The notes: generated by a model not told the origin, from the letters alone. Positions 1 through 9,696 are shown, numbered from the stretch's first letter. The stretch: 64,000 nucleotides of DNA from Bilophila sp964369665 (GCA_964369665.1 CAYJFS010000004.1:45680-109679); one strand, 5' to 3'. Numbers and translations are program-made.

Positions 1-221
1 GTTTAGATCAAATGGATAGAAAATTACTAACAGTCCTTATTGATTTTTTTGGTGGAGGTCCTGTTGGTGTAAAAACACTTGCTGTAGCATGCTCTGAAGA
101 AGTTAGGACAATAGAGGATATTTATGAGCCATATCTTATACAGTGTGGTTTTATGAAGCGTACTTCTCGAGGTCGTGTGGCTACGGATAAAGCATATAAA
201 CATTTAAGCAAAGTAAATTAA
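1..221 (+). CDS. ruvB: Holliday junction branch migration ATPase RuvB, C-terminal end (partial)
   Basis: The reading frame is already open at base 3 and reads LDQMDRKLLTVLIDFFGGG, then GVKTLAVACSEEVRTIEDIYEPYLIQ and GFMKRTSRGR. This is the winged-helix DNA-binding C-terminus typical of RuvB, the hexameric motor that drives branch migration with RuvA during recombination. The ATPase core lies upstream of the window. thyX starts 12 bases after the stop codon with its own GGAG ribosome-binding site, so the two genes are probably co-transcribed. The ATG at base 12 is an internal methionine, not the start. Confidence 0.93.
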   Translation, partial: LDQMDRKLLTVLIDFFGGGPVGVKTLAVACSEEVRTIEDIYEPYLIQCGFMKRTSRGRVATDKAYKHLSKVN

Positions 222-233
222 TATGGAGAAAAT

Positions 234-956
234 ATGCCTAGTGTTACTCCTAAAGTAGTGCTACTTACACATACGCCAGAACCAATAGCTACTATTTATG
301 CTTCCTTCAGACAGTGTTATCATGCTGGTTTTGTTGGTGACATGTGGGAAAAACTTCTTTCTGGTGAGATTCCTAAAGAGAAGCAGGCAGCCTTTATAAG
401 CTCTTTGATAGAGTCAGGACATACAAGTCCTATTGAACATGTAAGCTTTACATTTGCTATTAGTGGTGTTTCTAGAGCACTGACACATCAGCTTGTTCGA
501 CACAGGTTAGCTTCATATTCTCAGCAGAGCCAGCGTTATGTGGATGGTTCTTCTTTTGACTATGTTATTCCCCCATCAATAGCTAATGATCCTCCTGCCC
601 TTGAAAAATTTACTAAACTTATGGAACATATAGCAGAAAATTATAAAGAACTTAATTCAATGTTAGCATTAGGAGGTAGAGCTGCATCTTCTATTGAAGA
701 CGCACGATTTATTTTACCTCAAGCTGCTGCAACAAGGATTGTTGTAACAATGAATTGTCGCGTGCTTCTTAATTTTTTTGAGCATAGATGTTGTTTTAGA
801 GCACAATGGGAAATCCGTGAGGTTGCTCATATGATGCTTAATACTTGTAGGAAAGTTCTTCCTGCTATTTTTGATCCTGTTGGGGCAAAATGTGAACGAT
901 TAAAGTACTGTCCTGAAGGTGAAAAATATACATGTGGGCTTTATCCTGTACTATAG
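234..956 (+). CDS. thyX: Flavin-dependent thymidylate synthase ThyX
   Basis: Makes dTMP from dUMP using FAD, NADPH and methylenetetrahydrofolate. The ThyX signature RHRxxSxxxxSxR is complete at residues 89-101 (RHRLASYSQQSQR). The 240-residue length is normal for the family. GGAG lies about nine bases before the ATG. It follows ruvB closely and is followed by a strong hairpin terminator, so ruvB-thyX looks like the end of an operon. No thyA is visible in this window. Confidence 0.96.
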   Translation: MPSVTPKVVLLTHTPEPIATIYASFRQCYHAGFVGDMWEKLLSGEIPKEKQAAFISSLIESGHTSPIEHVSFTFAISGVSRALTHQLVRHRLASYSQQSQRYVDGSSFDYVIPPSIANDPPALEKFTKLMEHIAENYKELNSMLALGGRAASSIEDARFILPQAAATRIVVTMNCRVLLNFFEHRCCFRAQWEIREVAHMMLNTCRKVLPAIFDPVGAKCERLKYCPEGEKYTCGLYPVL

Positions 957-980
957 AATAAAGGATTATATGTTTGTTAT

Positions 981-1020
981 CCCTTACAGAACCTTTGTAC
1001 TGTAAGGGATTTTTATTTTT
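981..1020 (+). terminator. Rho-independent terminator after thyX
   Basis: The hairpin CCCTTACAG / CTGTAAGGG has a perfect 9-bp stem and a 10-base loop, and is followed by ATTTTTATTTTTT. It ends the ruvB-thyX transcript. Confidence 0.85.
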
Positions 1021-1406
1021 TATAAATGTTTTGTTCACATAATAAATACTGTTTTTATAGCAAAATATCTAACTTCAATCACATAGTTAATGGTTAGTTC
1101 CATAGTATGTAACTTATTTTTGTTGATTATAGAAATATTTTCTATGTTAAGAATATAGAGCTCATAGGCTTATTTGAAATATATCTTAAAATTTATTGAT
1201 ATAAAGATAAAATTTAAGAAAAATGAGATTTTTTTTAAATTTATATGTTAATAAAATATATATATCTGTTAATAAAATTAATATTTTTTGTTGAAACTGT
1301 GGTATTTCAAGGTGTTTGAAATATCATTGTTAGAGAGCATTTTTTATAAAAATATAATAAAAACAGTATTTTATAATATATTTAGCTTGGGGGAAACATT
1401 ATAGGT
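1021..1406. other. A+T-rich intergenic region before dnaA, possible origin region
   Basis: About 390 bases with no gene. It contains a 14-bp inverted repeat whose arms are AATACTGTTTTTAT (1045-1058) and ATAAAAACAGTATT (1357-1370), close to the two ends of the region. I did not find a convincing cluster of consensus DnaA boxes (TTATCCACA), so an origin here is only a guess from its position beside dnaA and its high A+T content. Confidence 0.3.
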
Positions 1407-2867
1407 ATGCTTGGTACAAATAGTATAGATAGACTTTGTCCTTTGTTAGAGATTAATATAGAACATCTTCATATGATTACAAAGTGGCATAAAATCTGTA
1501 ATAATATCCAAAAAAAGCTTAGTCCAGGAACGTTTAAGGTCTGGATTATGCCACTTATACCTTCTGAAAAAGATGGAAAATTTTTACTAACAGCACCAAG
1601 TGAGTTTGTAGCAAATTGGGTTCAAGAACGTCTTTTAAAGACTATTTCTGACTCTGTATTTGAAGTTCTTGGAAAAAATATTGCTATCCATATTCAGTTT
1701 AAGCAGGTACCTGAATATGATGAGTCTATAGCAACAACATCCAATTCTTGTGCAGTTAATGAAAAGACAAGCACTCAAAAAGAAGCTGTTTCAATAGAGC
1801 AACTATTTTTACCCATGTATACAAAAGGAAGAAAAAATAAACATACATGGCAATATAATTTTGAGTCTTTTATTGTTGGATCATGTAATCATTTGGCCCA
1901 TGCTGCAGCAAAAAGTATGACAGCAGATGTTTCTTCTGTAGCTACATTATTTTTAAGTTCTGGTCCAGGGCTTGGTAAGACACATCTGACACAAGCTGTG
2001 GGTTTAGAGCTTTATTCTATTTGTAATAAAGATTTACCAAAGATTGAATATTTGACAGCAGAAGAATTCTGTTCTTGTTTTGTACAAGCAATACGTTCAA
2101 AAAATGTTGATCAATTTAAGGGTAGATTTAGGGATATTGATTTGTTGCTGTTAGAAGATATTCACTTTTTGCAAGATAAAGAGAAAATGCAAGATGAAGT
2201 GTTAGCAACTATTCAATCATTACAAAAAAAGGGCAGCAAAGTGATCTTAACAAGCTCATTTGCTCCAAAAGAATTACGGAATGTTGATTCTCGTTTAGTT
2301 TCTATGTTTTGTTCAGGGTTTTTAGCTGGAATTGGAAGACCTGACAAAGATTTACGTCAGAAAATTTTAGTAGAAAAAGCTAAAATACACAGTGCTCATT
2401 TAGAAGAATCTATAGCTGACCTTCTTGCAAGTAAACTTGTTGGAGATGTTCGCCAGTTGGAGAGTTGTATCCATAACTTAGTGTTAAAATCAAAAGTAAT
2501 GGGGTGTTCAATTTCTTTGGATATGGCAATGGAAACACTGACTCAATATGATCAAAATGATCCTTTTATGAGTGTTGATTCCATTGAAAAAGCTGTTTGT
2601 AGGTGTTTTGGGTTGCCTCCTGAAAAGCTTTGTTCTCGAAGCCGTAAGAAGGATTATGTCATTGCTAGAAATACAGTGTTTTACCTTTTAAGAGTACATA
2701 CAGATATGTCTTTACAGGATATTGGTGATCGGTTTAACCGAAGACATTCCACAGTACTTAAAGGCATTGCTACTGTTGAGAGAGAGATACAAAGAAAAAC
2801 AACTACAGGCCGTCAAATTGCTAATACTCTTACATTATTGGAGAAGAATAGCCCTAGGGGAAACTAA
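1407..2867 (+). CDS. dnaA: Chromosomal replication initiator protein DnaA
   Basis: Binds oriC, opens the duplex and loads the helicase. Domain I is recognisable near residues 24-60 (KWHKICNNIQ..LSPGTFKVWI). The AAA+ core has Walker A GPGLGKTH at about 186-193 and a Walker B-like LLLLEDIHFLQ. The C-terminal domain IV carries the DnaA helix-turn-helix signature as NRRHSTVLKGIATVEREI. The 486-residue length is usual. The ATG at 1473 (MITKWHK) lines up better with the family N-terminus and is a possible alternative start; neither start has a strong ribosome-binding site. dnaN, recF and gyrB are not next to it. Confidence 0.93.
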   Translation: MLGTNSIDRLCPLLEINIEHLHMITKWHKICNNIQKKLSPGTFKVWIMPLIPSEKDGKFLLTAPSEFVANWVQERLLKTISDSVFEVLGKNIAIHIQFKQVPEYDESIATTSNSCAVNEKTSTQKEAVSIEQLFLPMYTKGRKNKHTWQYNFESFIVGSCNHLAHAAAKSMTADVSSVATLFLSSGPGLGKTHLTQAVGLELYSICNKDLPKIEYLTAEEFCSCFVQAIRSKNVDQFKGRFRDIDLLLLEDIHFLQDKEKMQDEVLATIQSLQKKGSKVILTSSFAPKELRNVDSRLVSMFCSGFLAGIGRPDKDLRQKILVEKAKIHSAHLEESIADLLASKLVGDVRQLESCIHNLVLKSKVMGCSISLDMAMETLTQYDQNDPFMSVDSIEKAVCRCFGLPPEKLCSRSRKKDYVIARNTVFYLLRVHTDMSLQDIGDRFNRRHSTVLKGIATVEREIQRKTTTGRQIANTLTLLEKNSPRGN

Positions 2868-2915
2868 AAGAAACTATTAAGGTTACCCCTAGTTCGTTTG
2901 GTATGGCAATCGAAT

Positions 2916-2946
2916 AAAAAGGCTACAGTTAACTGTAGCCTTTTTA
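2916..2946. terminator. Bidirectional terminator between dnaA and prfA
   Basis: A perfect palindrome, AAAAAGGCTACAGTT followed by AACTGTAGCCTTTTT, gives a G+C-centred stem flanked by an A tract on the left and a T tract on the right. It can therefore end both convergent genes, dnaA (+) and prfA (-). Confidence 0.85.
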
Positions 2947-2952
2947 TTCTTA

Positions 2953-4023
2953 TTATGTTGTAGCTTGTGCTTTAAGTGCTTCTGTTTGTGCATGTGTTGC
3001 AAGAGCATCTACAAATTCTTGTATTTCACCCTCCATAACTTTTGTTAAATTATATAATGTAAGGTTAACACGGTGATCTGTAACACGGCCTTGAGGAAAA
3101 TTATATGTGCGGATTCGTTCTGATCGATCACCTGATCCTACAAGAGCACGTCTTGTATCAGCAAGTTCACTTTCTTGTTGATCTTGTTTTGCTTGTAAAA
3201 GTCTAGCACGAAGAACTTTTAAAGCTTTTGCTTTATTTTTATGTTGTGATTTTTCATCTTGACATGTGACAACAATACCAGTTGGAATATGGGTTATACG
3301 TACAGCAGAATCCGTGGTATTAACACTTTGTCCTCCTGGTCCAGAAGATCGAAAAACATCAAAGCGTAGTTCATCAGGTTTTATTTCTATATCAACTTCT
3401 TCAGCTTCAGGCATGACTGCTACTGTAGCTGCAGAAGTATGGATACGTCCTTGTGATTCTGTAGTAGGTACACGTTGTACTCTATGGGTACCTGACTCAA
3501 ATTTTAACCTGCTATACACTTTTTCACCACGAATTTGTACAATTATTTCTTTAAATCCACCTGTATCAGAGTCACTTTGGCTCATAATTTCTACATTCCA
3601 GTGCATTTTTTCAGCGTATCGACAATACATTCGAAAGAGATCTGCTACAAAAAGAGCAGCTTCTTCTCCACCTGTACCTGCACGTATTTCTAAGAAAATA
3701 TTTTTTTCATCAAGAGGGTCTGTGGGCAGTAAAAGTAATTTAAGGTTATGTTCAATAGTGGGAATTTCTAGTTCAAGATTTTTTATTTCCTCAATAGCCA
3801 TTTTTTGAATTTCTGGATCAGGATCATTCGTAAGTTCTTTATTTTCATCAAGTTGTTGTTTGAGTTTTTTAAATGTTTGGAACACTATTACTACAGTTTT
3901 AAGGTCTGCATGTGCTTTTGTAAGCTTACGATAGTGCTCTTGATCATTAAATATTTCTGGTTGAGCAAGTTCATTTTCAAGCTCTATAAATTTTTGTTCT
4001 AAGTTTTCTAGTTTAGCAAACAT
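2953..4023 (-). CDS. prfA: Peptide chain release factor 1
   Basis: Releases the finished peptide at UAA and UAG codons. The catalytic GGQ lies at residues 230-232 within SGPGGQSVNTTDSAVR. The anticodon-like motif is RVPTTESQGRIHTS; its PxT pattern is that of RF1 rather than the SPF of RF2. The 356-residue length is normal, with an N-terminal helical PCRF domain. The GGQ glutamine is the site normally methylated by PrmC, whose gene is not in this window. Confidence 0.96.
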   Translation of the reverse strand: MFAKLENLEQKFIELENELAQPEIFNDQEHYRKLTKAHADLKTVVIVFQTFKKLKQQLDENKELTNDPDPEIQKMAIEEIKNLELEIPTIEHNLKLLLLPTDPLDEKNIFLEIRAGTGGEEAALFVADLFRMYCRYAEKMHWNVEIMSQSDSDTGGFKEIIVQIRGEKVYSRLKFESGTHRVQRVPTTESQGRIHTSAATVAVMPEAEEVDIEIKPDELRFDVFRSSGPGGQSVNTTDSAVRITHIPTGIVVTCQDEKSQHKNKAKALKVLRARLLQAKQDQQESELADTRRALVGSGDRSERIRTYNFPQGRVTDHRVNLTLYNLTKVMEGEIQEFVDALATHAQTEALKAQATT

Positions 4024-4302
4024 AGTTTTTTCCAGGGTATGTATGTGTGTTATTTAATATAAAGTAGATATGTAGTTTATTATTATTTTTTTGATAAAAT
4101 CAGTGTACTAAATTTGAAGCAATAGTAGGTATAAGAATTTTATTTTAACGTCTATGTTTGTTTACCAATACCTCTACATTTTTTTGAAAAAACCTTAATT
4201 TATTATTCAGGTTATTATTGAATCAGAGAAATAAGTATACTATTTTAGTATATGAAGAGTAGTATGTTTTTTTAGTAATAGCAGTTATATTATTTATAAA
4301 TA

Positions 4303-4332
4303 AGCCTCCTTGAGGAAAATCCTTTCAGGAGG
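4303..4332 (-). terminator. Hairpin downstream of rpmE
   Basis: GCCTCCTTGAGGA and CCTTTCAGGAGGC form a long G+C-rich stem around a short loop. On the minus strand it lies just after the rpmE stop and is followed by a T/A-rich run. The rest of 4024-4358 between prfA and rpmE holds nothing I can identify. Confidence 0.65.
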
Positions 4333-4358
4333 CAGAAAAGTATAGAAATAAATAGGTA

Positions 4359-4568
4359 TTATTTATTATGTTGAGCGTATTTTTTCCTAAAGCGATCAAT
4401 ACGGCCAGCAGTATCCAAAAACCGTTGTTTTCCAGTAAAGAATGGGTGGCAAGAAGAGCATATTTCTACATGAACTTCTTCACCTTTTGTAGAAAGAGCT
4501 TCTATACTAAAGCCACAAGCACAAGTAATTTTTGCTTTAAATACTTTAGGGTGGATATTTTTTTTCAT
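4359..4568 (-). CDS. rpmE: 50S ribosomal protein L31, zinc-binding form
   Basis: A small protein of the large ribosomal subunit. The 69 residues start MKKNIHPK and carry the four zinc cysteines as CAC (16, 18) and CSSC (37, 40), so this is the C+ zinc-binding paralog. HPFFTGKQRFLDTAGRIDRF is the family C-terminus. The gene stands alone on the minus strand, with GGAGA about eight bases before its start. Confidence 0.96.
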   Translation of the reverse strand: MKKNIHPKVFKAKITCACGFSIEALSTKGEEVHVEICSSCHPFFTGKQRFLDTAGRIDRFRKKYAQHNK

Positions 4569-4754
4569 ATTGTGCTTCTCCTTAATAAGGAATAATACAT
4601 AATATATTAATATTTTCTTTATAGATTGGCAATAGTTTTATATAAAAATCATGTTAATGAAGTACCCTTCAGGTTATATTGGATTATATGCATCAAAGTT
4701 TGCAGTTTATAATTATTTTTAATTATAAACATATTTAGGGTACATGTAGGTTGT

Positions 4755-5516
4755 ATGTTACAAAAAAAAGAGCGAGCTGATGAATTAGTGTTTTTACAGG
4801 GATTAGCAGAAAGTCGTGAACAAGCAAAACGACTTATAATGGCTGGTAAAGTAGCTTTTGCTAAAAAACAAGGTGACATTTTTATCCAAGTAGAAAAGCC
4901 TGGTCATAAATATCATGTACAAACGTTATTTACATTAATAGGTATAGAGCGTTTTGTAGGTCGTGGAGCATATAAATTGTTAACTGCTTTAGAACATTTT
5001 CAGATTAATGTTCAGGGTTTTGTATGTCTTGATGCTGGAGCATCTACAGGTGGTTTTACTGATTGTCTATTGCAATATGGTGCAGCAAAAGTATATGCTA
5101 TTGATGTAGGGAAAATGCAACTTCATGAACGTTTACGTAAGAATAAACAGGTTGTTTGCTTAGAAGGTATTAATTTACGTACTGCTCATAGAAACTTGAT
5201 ATCTGAACGTTTAGATATTGTTGTAGCCGATGTTTCCTTCATCTCACTTACTCAAATTCTTCCTGTATGTATTCAGTGGTTGAAAGTACATGGCACTTTG
5301 GTTGCACTTGTTAAGCCTCAGTTTGAGCTTTTTCCTGGAAGTACTGATAAAGGTGTAGTAAAAGATATTATATTGCAAAAACAAGCTGTAGAGAAAGTCG
5401 TCAATTTTTGCCAAAAAGAACTTAATCTTTTATTTGTGGGAGTTGTTCCTTCAAATATAAAAGGTCAGAAGGGTAACCAAGAGTATCTTGTTTATATGAA
5501 AAAAATATATATTTAG
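4755..5516 (+). CDS. tlyA: TlyA-family rRNA 2'-O-methyltransferase (S4 + FtsJ domains)
   Basis: The first roughly 65 residues form an S4 RNA-binding domain (RADELVFLQGLAESREQAKRLIMAGKV pattern). An FtsJ-like Rossmann methyltransferase follows: FVGRGAYKLLTAL, then LDAGASTGGFTDCLL as the SAM-binding loop and VVADVSFISL. Members methylate 16S and/or 23S rRNA; some were first described as hemolysins. The 253-residue length is normal. The start codon has only a weak upstream ribosome-binding site. Convergent with sodC across a shared terminator. Confidence 0.9.
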   Translation: MLQKKERADELVFLQGLAESREQAKRLIMAGKVAFAKKQGDIFIQVEKPGHKYHVQTLFTLIGIERFVGRGAYKLLTALEHFQINVQGFVCLDAGASTGGFTDCLLQYGAAKVYAIDVGKMQLHERLRKNKQVVCLEGINLRTAHRNLISERLDIVVADVSFISLTQILPVCIQWLKVHGTLVALVKPQFELFPGSTDKGVVKDIILQKQAVEKVVNFCQKELNLLFVGVVPSNIKGQKGNQEYLVYMKKIYI

Positions 5517-5519
5517 TTA

Positions 5520-5556
5520 AATAATCTAAAAGAGGTATTACCTCTTTTAGATTATT
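5520..5556. terminator. Bidirectional terminator between tlyA and sodC
   Basis: AATAATCTAAAAGAGG pairs perfectly with CCTCTTTTAGATTATT around a five-base loop. It sits between two convergent stop codons. Confidence 0.8.
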
Positions 5557-5573
5557 TATTATAAATTAACTTT

Positions 5574-6116
5574 TTATTTAATGATACCACAAGCTATACG
5601 TGCACCACCACCACCAAGTGGGAGTGGTTTATCTGAATAGTTATCTCCACCAGCATGTATCATAAGAGAGCGTCCTTTAATTTCTTTTGCAGTAAGACGT
5701 GGTGCATAAAGTGTTTCTTTAGCTGTACCATCTTTTTTTACAACAAGGACTGGAAGATCACCTTTATGTCCATTCCCTAGTGGGCCTTCATGCTTACCTG
5801 TTTTGTCTGGGTCATAATGTCCTCCTGCTGCAATAGCTGGTACACGCTTATCATTGTGTTCTCCTGGAGCACATGGAGCACATGATGGATGTTCATGGAT
5901 ATGGAAGCCATGGTTACCTGGAGGAAGGCCTTTAAGGTTTGTCCTAATTTCTAGTCCTCTAGGTGTGTCTATAAATTCAACAGTTCCAACAGACATTCCA
6001 GAACCATTTTCATTAACTAAGAAAACTTCTGAAACAGCAGAGCATGCTAGAGCATTTGTTATACTCAAGGTTATTGGTAAAAAAAGCATTAATGATGCAA
6101 GACATATTTTTTTCAT
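5574..6116 (-). CDS. sodC: Periplasmic Cu-Zn superoxide dismutase
   Basis: Converts superoxide to peroxide and oxygen in the periplasm, a common defence of intracellular bacteria. A signal peptide (residues 1-24, ending NALA before CSA) is followed by the SOD fold. Metal ligands are visible at H72 and H74 (GFHIHEH), H100 (GGHYDP), H109, D120 and H154 (LMIHAGGDNYSD). C79 and C176 match the structural disulfide. C82 is an extra cysteine in the HPSCAPCAPG insert. At 180 residues the length is normal. Signal peptidase I cleavage looks likelier than lipoprotein processing, because the lipobox is poor. Confidence 0.96.
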   Translation of the reverse strand: MKKICLASLMLFLPITLSITNALACSAVSEVFLVNENGSGMSVGTVEFIDTPRGLEIRTNLKGLPPGNHGFHIHEHPSCAPCAPGEHNDKRVPAIAAGGHYDPDKTGKHEGPLGNGHKGDLPVLVVKKDGTAKETLYAPRLTAKEIKGRSLMIHAGGDNYSDKPLPLGGGGARIACGIIK

Positions 6117-6186
6117 TTTTATACCTCATTGGTTATATCTAGTGCAGTATATTCATAAAAGTAAGTTATATTTTGTATGGTTATAG

Positions 6187-6658
6187 TGTTGGAATTTTAA
6201 AAATTAATATACATAGTTAGGATTAAGTGTGAATTATATAACTTTGTTGATATGAAATTAAGTACATTTATAATTTTAATAATAGATAGAAGAGTAATTT
6301 TTGTCAATGGACATAGGTTGTTGTAAATTATTAATATTATAATACGTTATTTTTATAAGTAGTTTTTTAGTATGTATTTTTTATTTTATATTTATTATAG
6401 CCTTTTGGTGTGAGTTTTTTAGATTGATAATTTATATAGTTCTATCTTAAACGTATAAATTAAAATTTAGTTGATGTTTTGTAATTTAAAGATAAATTAT
6501 AGAATTTTGTATATAATTAAATTTTTTTTGTTATAATGTATAACTATTTTTAGATAATTATTAGAGTTTTGTTTTTATTTGTGCTTATTTTGAGATTTTT
6601 TTTTCAGTAACACGTTGTTTATCAAGGTTTTTTAAGGTTTGTAATTAAAGCAACCTTC
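6187..6658. other. A+T-rich intergenic region between divergent sodC and nrdA
   Basis: No open frame resembles a gene. The right end (6639-6687) holds a 9-bp inverted repeat and a promoter candidate that I assign to nrdAB. Nothing else stands out. Confidence 0.4.
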
Positions 6659-6687
6659 TTGACAATATCTCTAATTACAAGGATATT
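6639..6687 (+). promoter_or_regulatory. Candidate nrdAB promoter with overlapping inverted repeat
   Basis: TTGACA (6659-6664) is a perfect -35 box, followed after 17 bases by GATATT (6682-6687), a 4/6 match to the -10 consensus. Inverted arms TTGTAATTA (6639-6647) and TAATTACAA (6672-6680) flank the -35 box, the right arm lying in the spacer, where a bound protein would block polymerase. This would leave a leader of roughly 240 bases before nrdA. The arms do not clearly match the NrdR box. Confidence 0.4.
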
Positions 6688-6936
6688 GATTAAGGTAAGC
6701 ACTAGTTTGTATTTTTACATTTTTAGTGAAAGATAGCATGCTTTTTGAGTTTTTTTAGCAAAAAATATGGTTCTTTTTTTTATTAAAGCATAGAGTTTTT
6801 TAAAGATAGTATAGAACTTTAAATAAAAGAAGATTTATATTTTTTTAGTTTAAGTTCGTACTGTTTATTGTAATTTTTTAGAACAATTTTGTGTGTTTAT
6901 ATTTTTATTTAACATAGACTTAAAGGGGTAGTACAC

Positions 6937-9696
6937 ATGGGACATCCAGAAATAGAATTCTCACTTGCAGCAATGCAAGTTATTCGCCGTAATGGAGATG
7001 TGGTGTCTTTTAATGCAGATAAAATAGCTTCTGCTTTAACAAAGGCATTTATGGCAGTTAAAGGAGGCCAGAGAGTTTTTTCTTCAAGTATTCATGATAA
7101 AGTAATGCACCTTACCGAAATAGTTAAAAAATCTTTAACAAGACGTTTACCTGATGGTGGTACTATTCATATTGAAGATATACAAGATCAGGTAGAACTT
7201 GCATTAATGAGATCTGGAGAACATGAGGTTGCACGTGCATATGTATTATATAGAGAAAAGCGTGCAGAAGAACGTGCCTCTAATAGTTCATCAATAAAAA
7301 AAGCAATTTTACATGTTATTGATAATGGTGAGAGAATGGTCTTAGACCATGCATGGCTTATGAAAATTTGTCAGCTTGCTTGTAAAGGCTTAGAGGATGA
7401 GGTTTCTATAAAAATTATTTTTGATGAGACACTTAAAGGGCTTTATGATGGGATGTCATTATCAGATGTATATAGTACACTTATTCTTTCATCACGTACT
7501 ATGATTGAGCATGAACCAGCTTACAATCAAGTAACAGCAAGATTTTTAAGAATAAGCTTAGCACGTGAAGTTCTTGGACAGAATGTAGATTTAGATGATT
7601 TAGCTATTTCAAATATTGAATATTTCCCTGAGTTTATTGAGCTTGGTATTCGTTCAGGACTTTTAGATTCAAGGCTTGCAGATTTTGATCTTTCAAGATT
7701 AGCATTAGCGTTAAAACCAGAACGTGATGATTTATTTGGCTATATAGGTATACAGACATTATATGATCGTTATTTTTTACATATAAACGGACGACGTATA
7801 GAGTTACCCCAGCTGTTTTTTATGCGAGTAGCAATGGGTCTTGCTTTAAATGAAAAAGATAAAGAAGCACGTGCAATAGAGTTCTATACTGTCTTATCAA
7901 ATTTTTATTTTATGTCATCGACACCAACGCTTTTTAATAGTGGAACTGTACATCCACAATTGTCTTCATGTTATGTAACAACAATAGGTGATGAACTTGA
8001 TAATATTTTTCAGTCTATTAAAGAAAATGCATTATTACAAAAATATGCTGGTGGAATAGGGAATGATTGGACGTCTGTTCGTGCTTTGGGTAGTCATATA
8101 AAAGGAACAAATGGAAAAAGTCAGGGTGTAATTCCTTTTATGAAGGTAGCTAATGATACAGCTTTAGCAGTTAACCAGGGAGGTAAACGTAAAGGCGCGG
8201 TTTGTGCTTACTTGGAGACTTGGCATTTAGATATCGAAGATTTTCTTGAGTTACGTAAGAATACAGGAGATGATCGTCGTCGTACACATGATATGAATAC
8301 TGCCAATTGGATACCAGATTTATTTATGAAGCGTGTAATAGAAAATAAGGATTGGACACTTTTTTCTCCTTCTGATGTATCTGATTTACATGATAAGTTT
8401 GGGAAAGAATTTGATAAAGCATATACAGATTATGAAGCTAAAGTTGAAACAGGTGAGATTACTCTATTTAAAAAAATTTCTGCTGTGCAGCTTTGGCGTA
8501 AAATGCTAAACATGCTTTTTGAAACAGGTCATCCATGGATTACTTTTAAAGATCCTTGTAACTATCGTTCACCACAACAACATGTAGGTGTTGTACATAG
8601 TTCTAATTTATGTACAGAAATTGTTTTAAATACGTCAGAAAGTGAAACTGCTGTTTGTAATTTAGGTTCAGTAAATTTACCTTCACACCTTAATTTAGAC
8701 GATGGATCACTAAATCAAGAAAAGTTAGCACAAACAATATCAACAGCCATACGAATGTTAGATAATGTTATTGATATAAATTTTTATAATTCATCTAAAG
8801 CACAACATTCAAATTTTAAACATCGCCCTGTTGGCTTAGGTATTATGGGTTTTTCAGATTGTTTACATGCATTAGGTATACCATATGCTTCTAAAGAGGC
8901 TGTAGAGTTTGCTGACTATTCTGCAGAAATAGTATGTTATCATGCATACTTAGCTTCTACAGATCTAGCAAGAGAGCGAGGACATTATAGTACTTTTACT
9001 GGAAGTTTATGGGATCGTGGAATTCTCCCTTTAGATTCAATTAATATTCTTAAAGATGGTCGAGGGGCATACCTTGAAATTGATACTTCTTCAAGGTTAG
9101 ATTGGAATATTATTAAGTCACGTATAAAACAGTATGGTATACGTAACTCTACTTGTATTGCTTTTGCTCCAACAGCCACTATATCAAATGTTGTTGGTGT
9201 TTCTCAGGGTATCGAGCCAGATTACCAAAATCTTTATGTTAAATCAAACATGTCTGGAGAATTTACTACTGTAAATGAATACTTAGTAAGGGATTTAAAA
9301 GCACTGAATCTTTGGGATGATGTTATGGTGGCAGATTTAAAGTATTTTGATGGTTCTATTGCAAATATTAAGCGTATACCAGAAAATATTAAAAAATTAT
9401 ATGCTACAGCGTTTGAAATAGATTCTGCATGGTTAATAGAAGCTGCTGCACGTAGACAGAAGTGGATTGATCAGGCACAATCATTAAATATTTATTTACC
9501 AGAACCTTCAGGGAAAAAAATGGACGAACTTTATAGGCTTGCATGGATACGTGGTTTAAAAACAACCTATTATTTACGATCACTAGCAGCAAGTCAGGTT
9601 GAAAAAGTAGGTGTAGGTGTACAACCTATGTTAAAAACAGAGAATCTTTCAAGAGCATGTGCTATTGATAATCCAGAATGTGAGTCTTGCCAATGA
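6937..9696 (+). CDS. nrdA: Class I ribonucleotide reductase, alpha (large) subunit
   Basis: Reduces ribonucleotides to deoxyribonucleotides. An N-terminal ATP-cone (VIRRNGDVVSFNADKI..) is followed by a second cone-like stretch and the ten-stranded barrel. Active-site features are SSCYVTT, NLCTEI (thiyl cysteine with the N-x-C-x-E pattern) and AVCNLGS. TTYYLRSLA carries the tyrosine pair of the radical relay, and the tail ends PECESCQ, the usual reducible cysteine pair. The 919-residue length exceeds E. coli NrdA (about 760), consistent with extra cone sequence as in chlamydial enzymes. GGGG lies nine bases before the ATG. nrdB overlaps its stop. Confidence 0.95.
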   Translation: MGHPEIEFSLAAMQVIRRNGDVVSFNADKIASALTKAFMAVKGGQRVFSSSIHDKVMHLTEIVKKSLTRRLPDGGTIHIEDIQDQVELALMRSGEHEVARAYVLYREKRAEERASNSSSIKKAILHVIDNGERMVLDHAWLMKICQLACKGLEDEVSIKIIFDETLKGLYDGMSLSDVYSTLILSSRTMIEHEPAYNQVTARFLRISLAREVLGQNVDLDDLAISNIEYFPEFIELGIRSGLLDSRLADFDLSRLALALKPERDDLFGYIGIQTLYDRYFLHINGRRIELPQLFFMRVAMGLALNEKDKEARAIEFYTVLSNFYFMSSTPTLFNSGTVHPQLSSCYVTTIGDELDNIFQSIKENALLQKYAGGIGNDWTSVRALGSHIKGTNGKSQGVIPFMKVANDTALAVNQGGKRKGAVCAYLETWHLDIEDFLELRKNTGDDRRRTHDMNTANWIPDLFMKRVIENKDWTLFSPSDVSDLHDKFGKEFDKAYTDYEAKVETGEITLFKKISAVQLWRKMLNMLFETGHPWITFKDPCNYRSPQQHVGVVHSSNLCTEIVLNTSESETAVCNLGSVNLPSHLNLDDGSLNQEKLAQTISTAIRMLDNVIDINFYNSSKAQHSNFKHRPVGLGIMGFSDCLHALGIPYASKEAVEFADYSAEIVCYHAYLASTDLARERGHYSTFTGSLWDRGILPLDSINILKDGRGAYLEIDTSSRLDWNIIKSRIKQYGIRNSTCIAFAPTATISNVVGVSQGIEPDYQNLYVKSNMSGEFTTVNEYLVRDLKALNLWDDVMVADLKYFDGSIANIKRIPENIKKLYATAFEIDSAWLIEAAARRQKWIDQAQSLNIYLPEPSGKKMDELYRLAWIRGLKTTYYLRSLAASQVEKVGVGVQPMLKTENLSRACAIDNPECESCQ

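Noticed and set aside
1021..1406. Chromosomal replication origin
   Set aside because: Next to dnaA and A+T-rich, but no clear DnaA-box cluster was found, so it is left as a possibility only.
3266..3808. 180-residue plus-strand open frame
   Set aside because: It lies wholly inside prfA, which has all its catalytic motifs on the minus strand.
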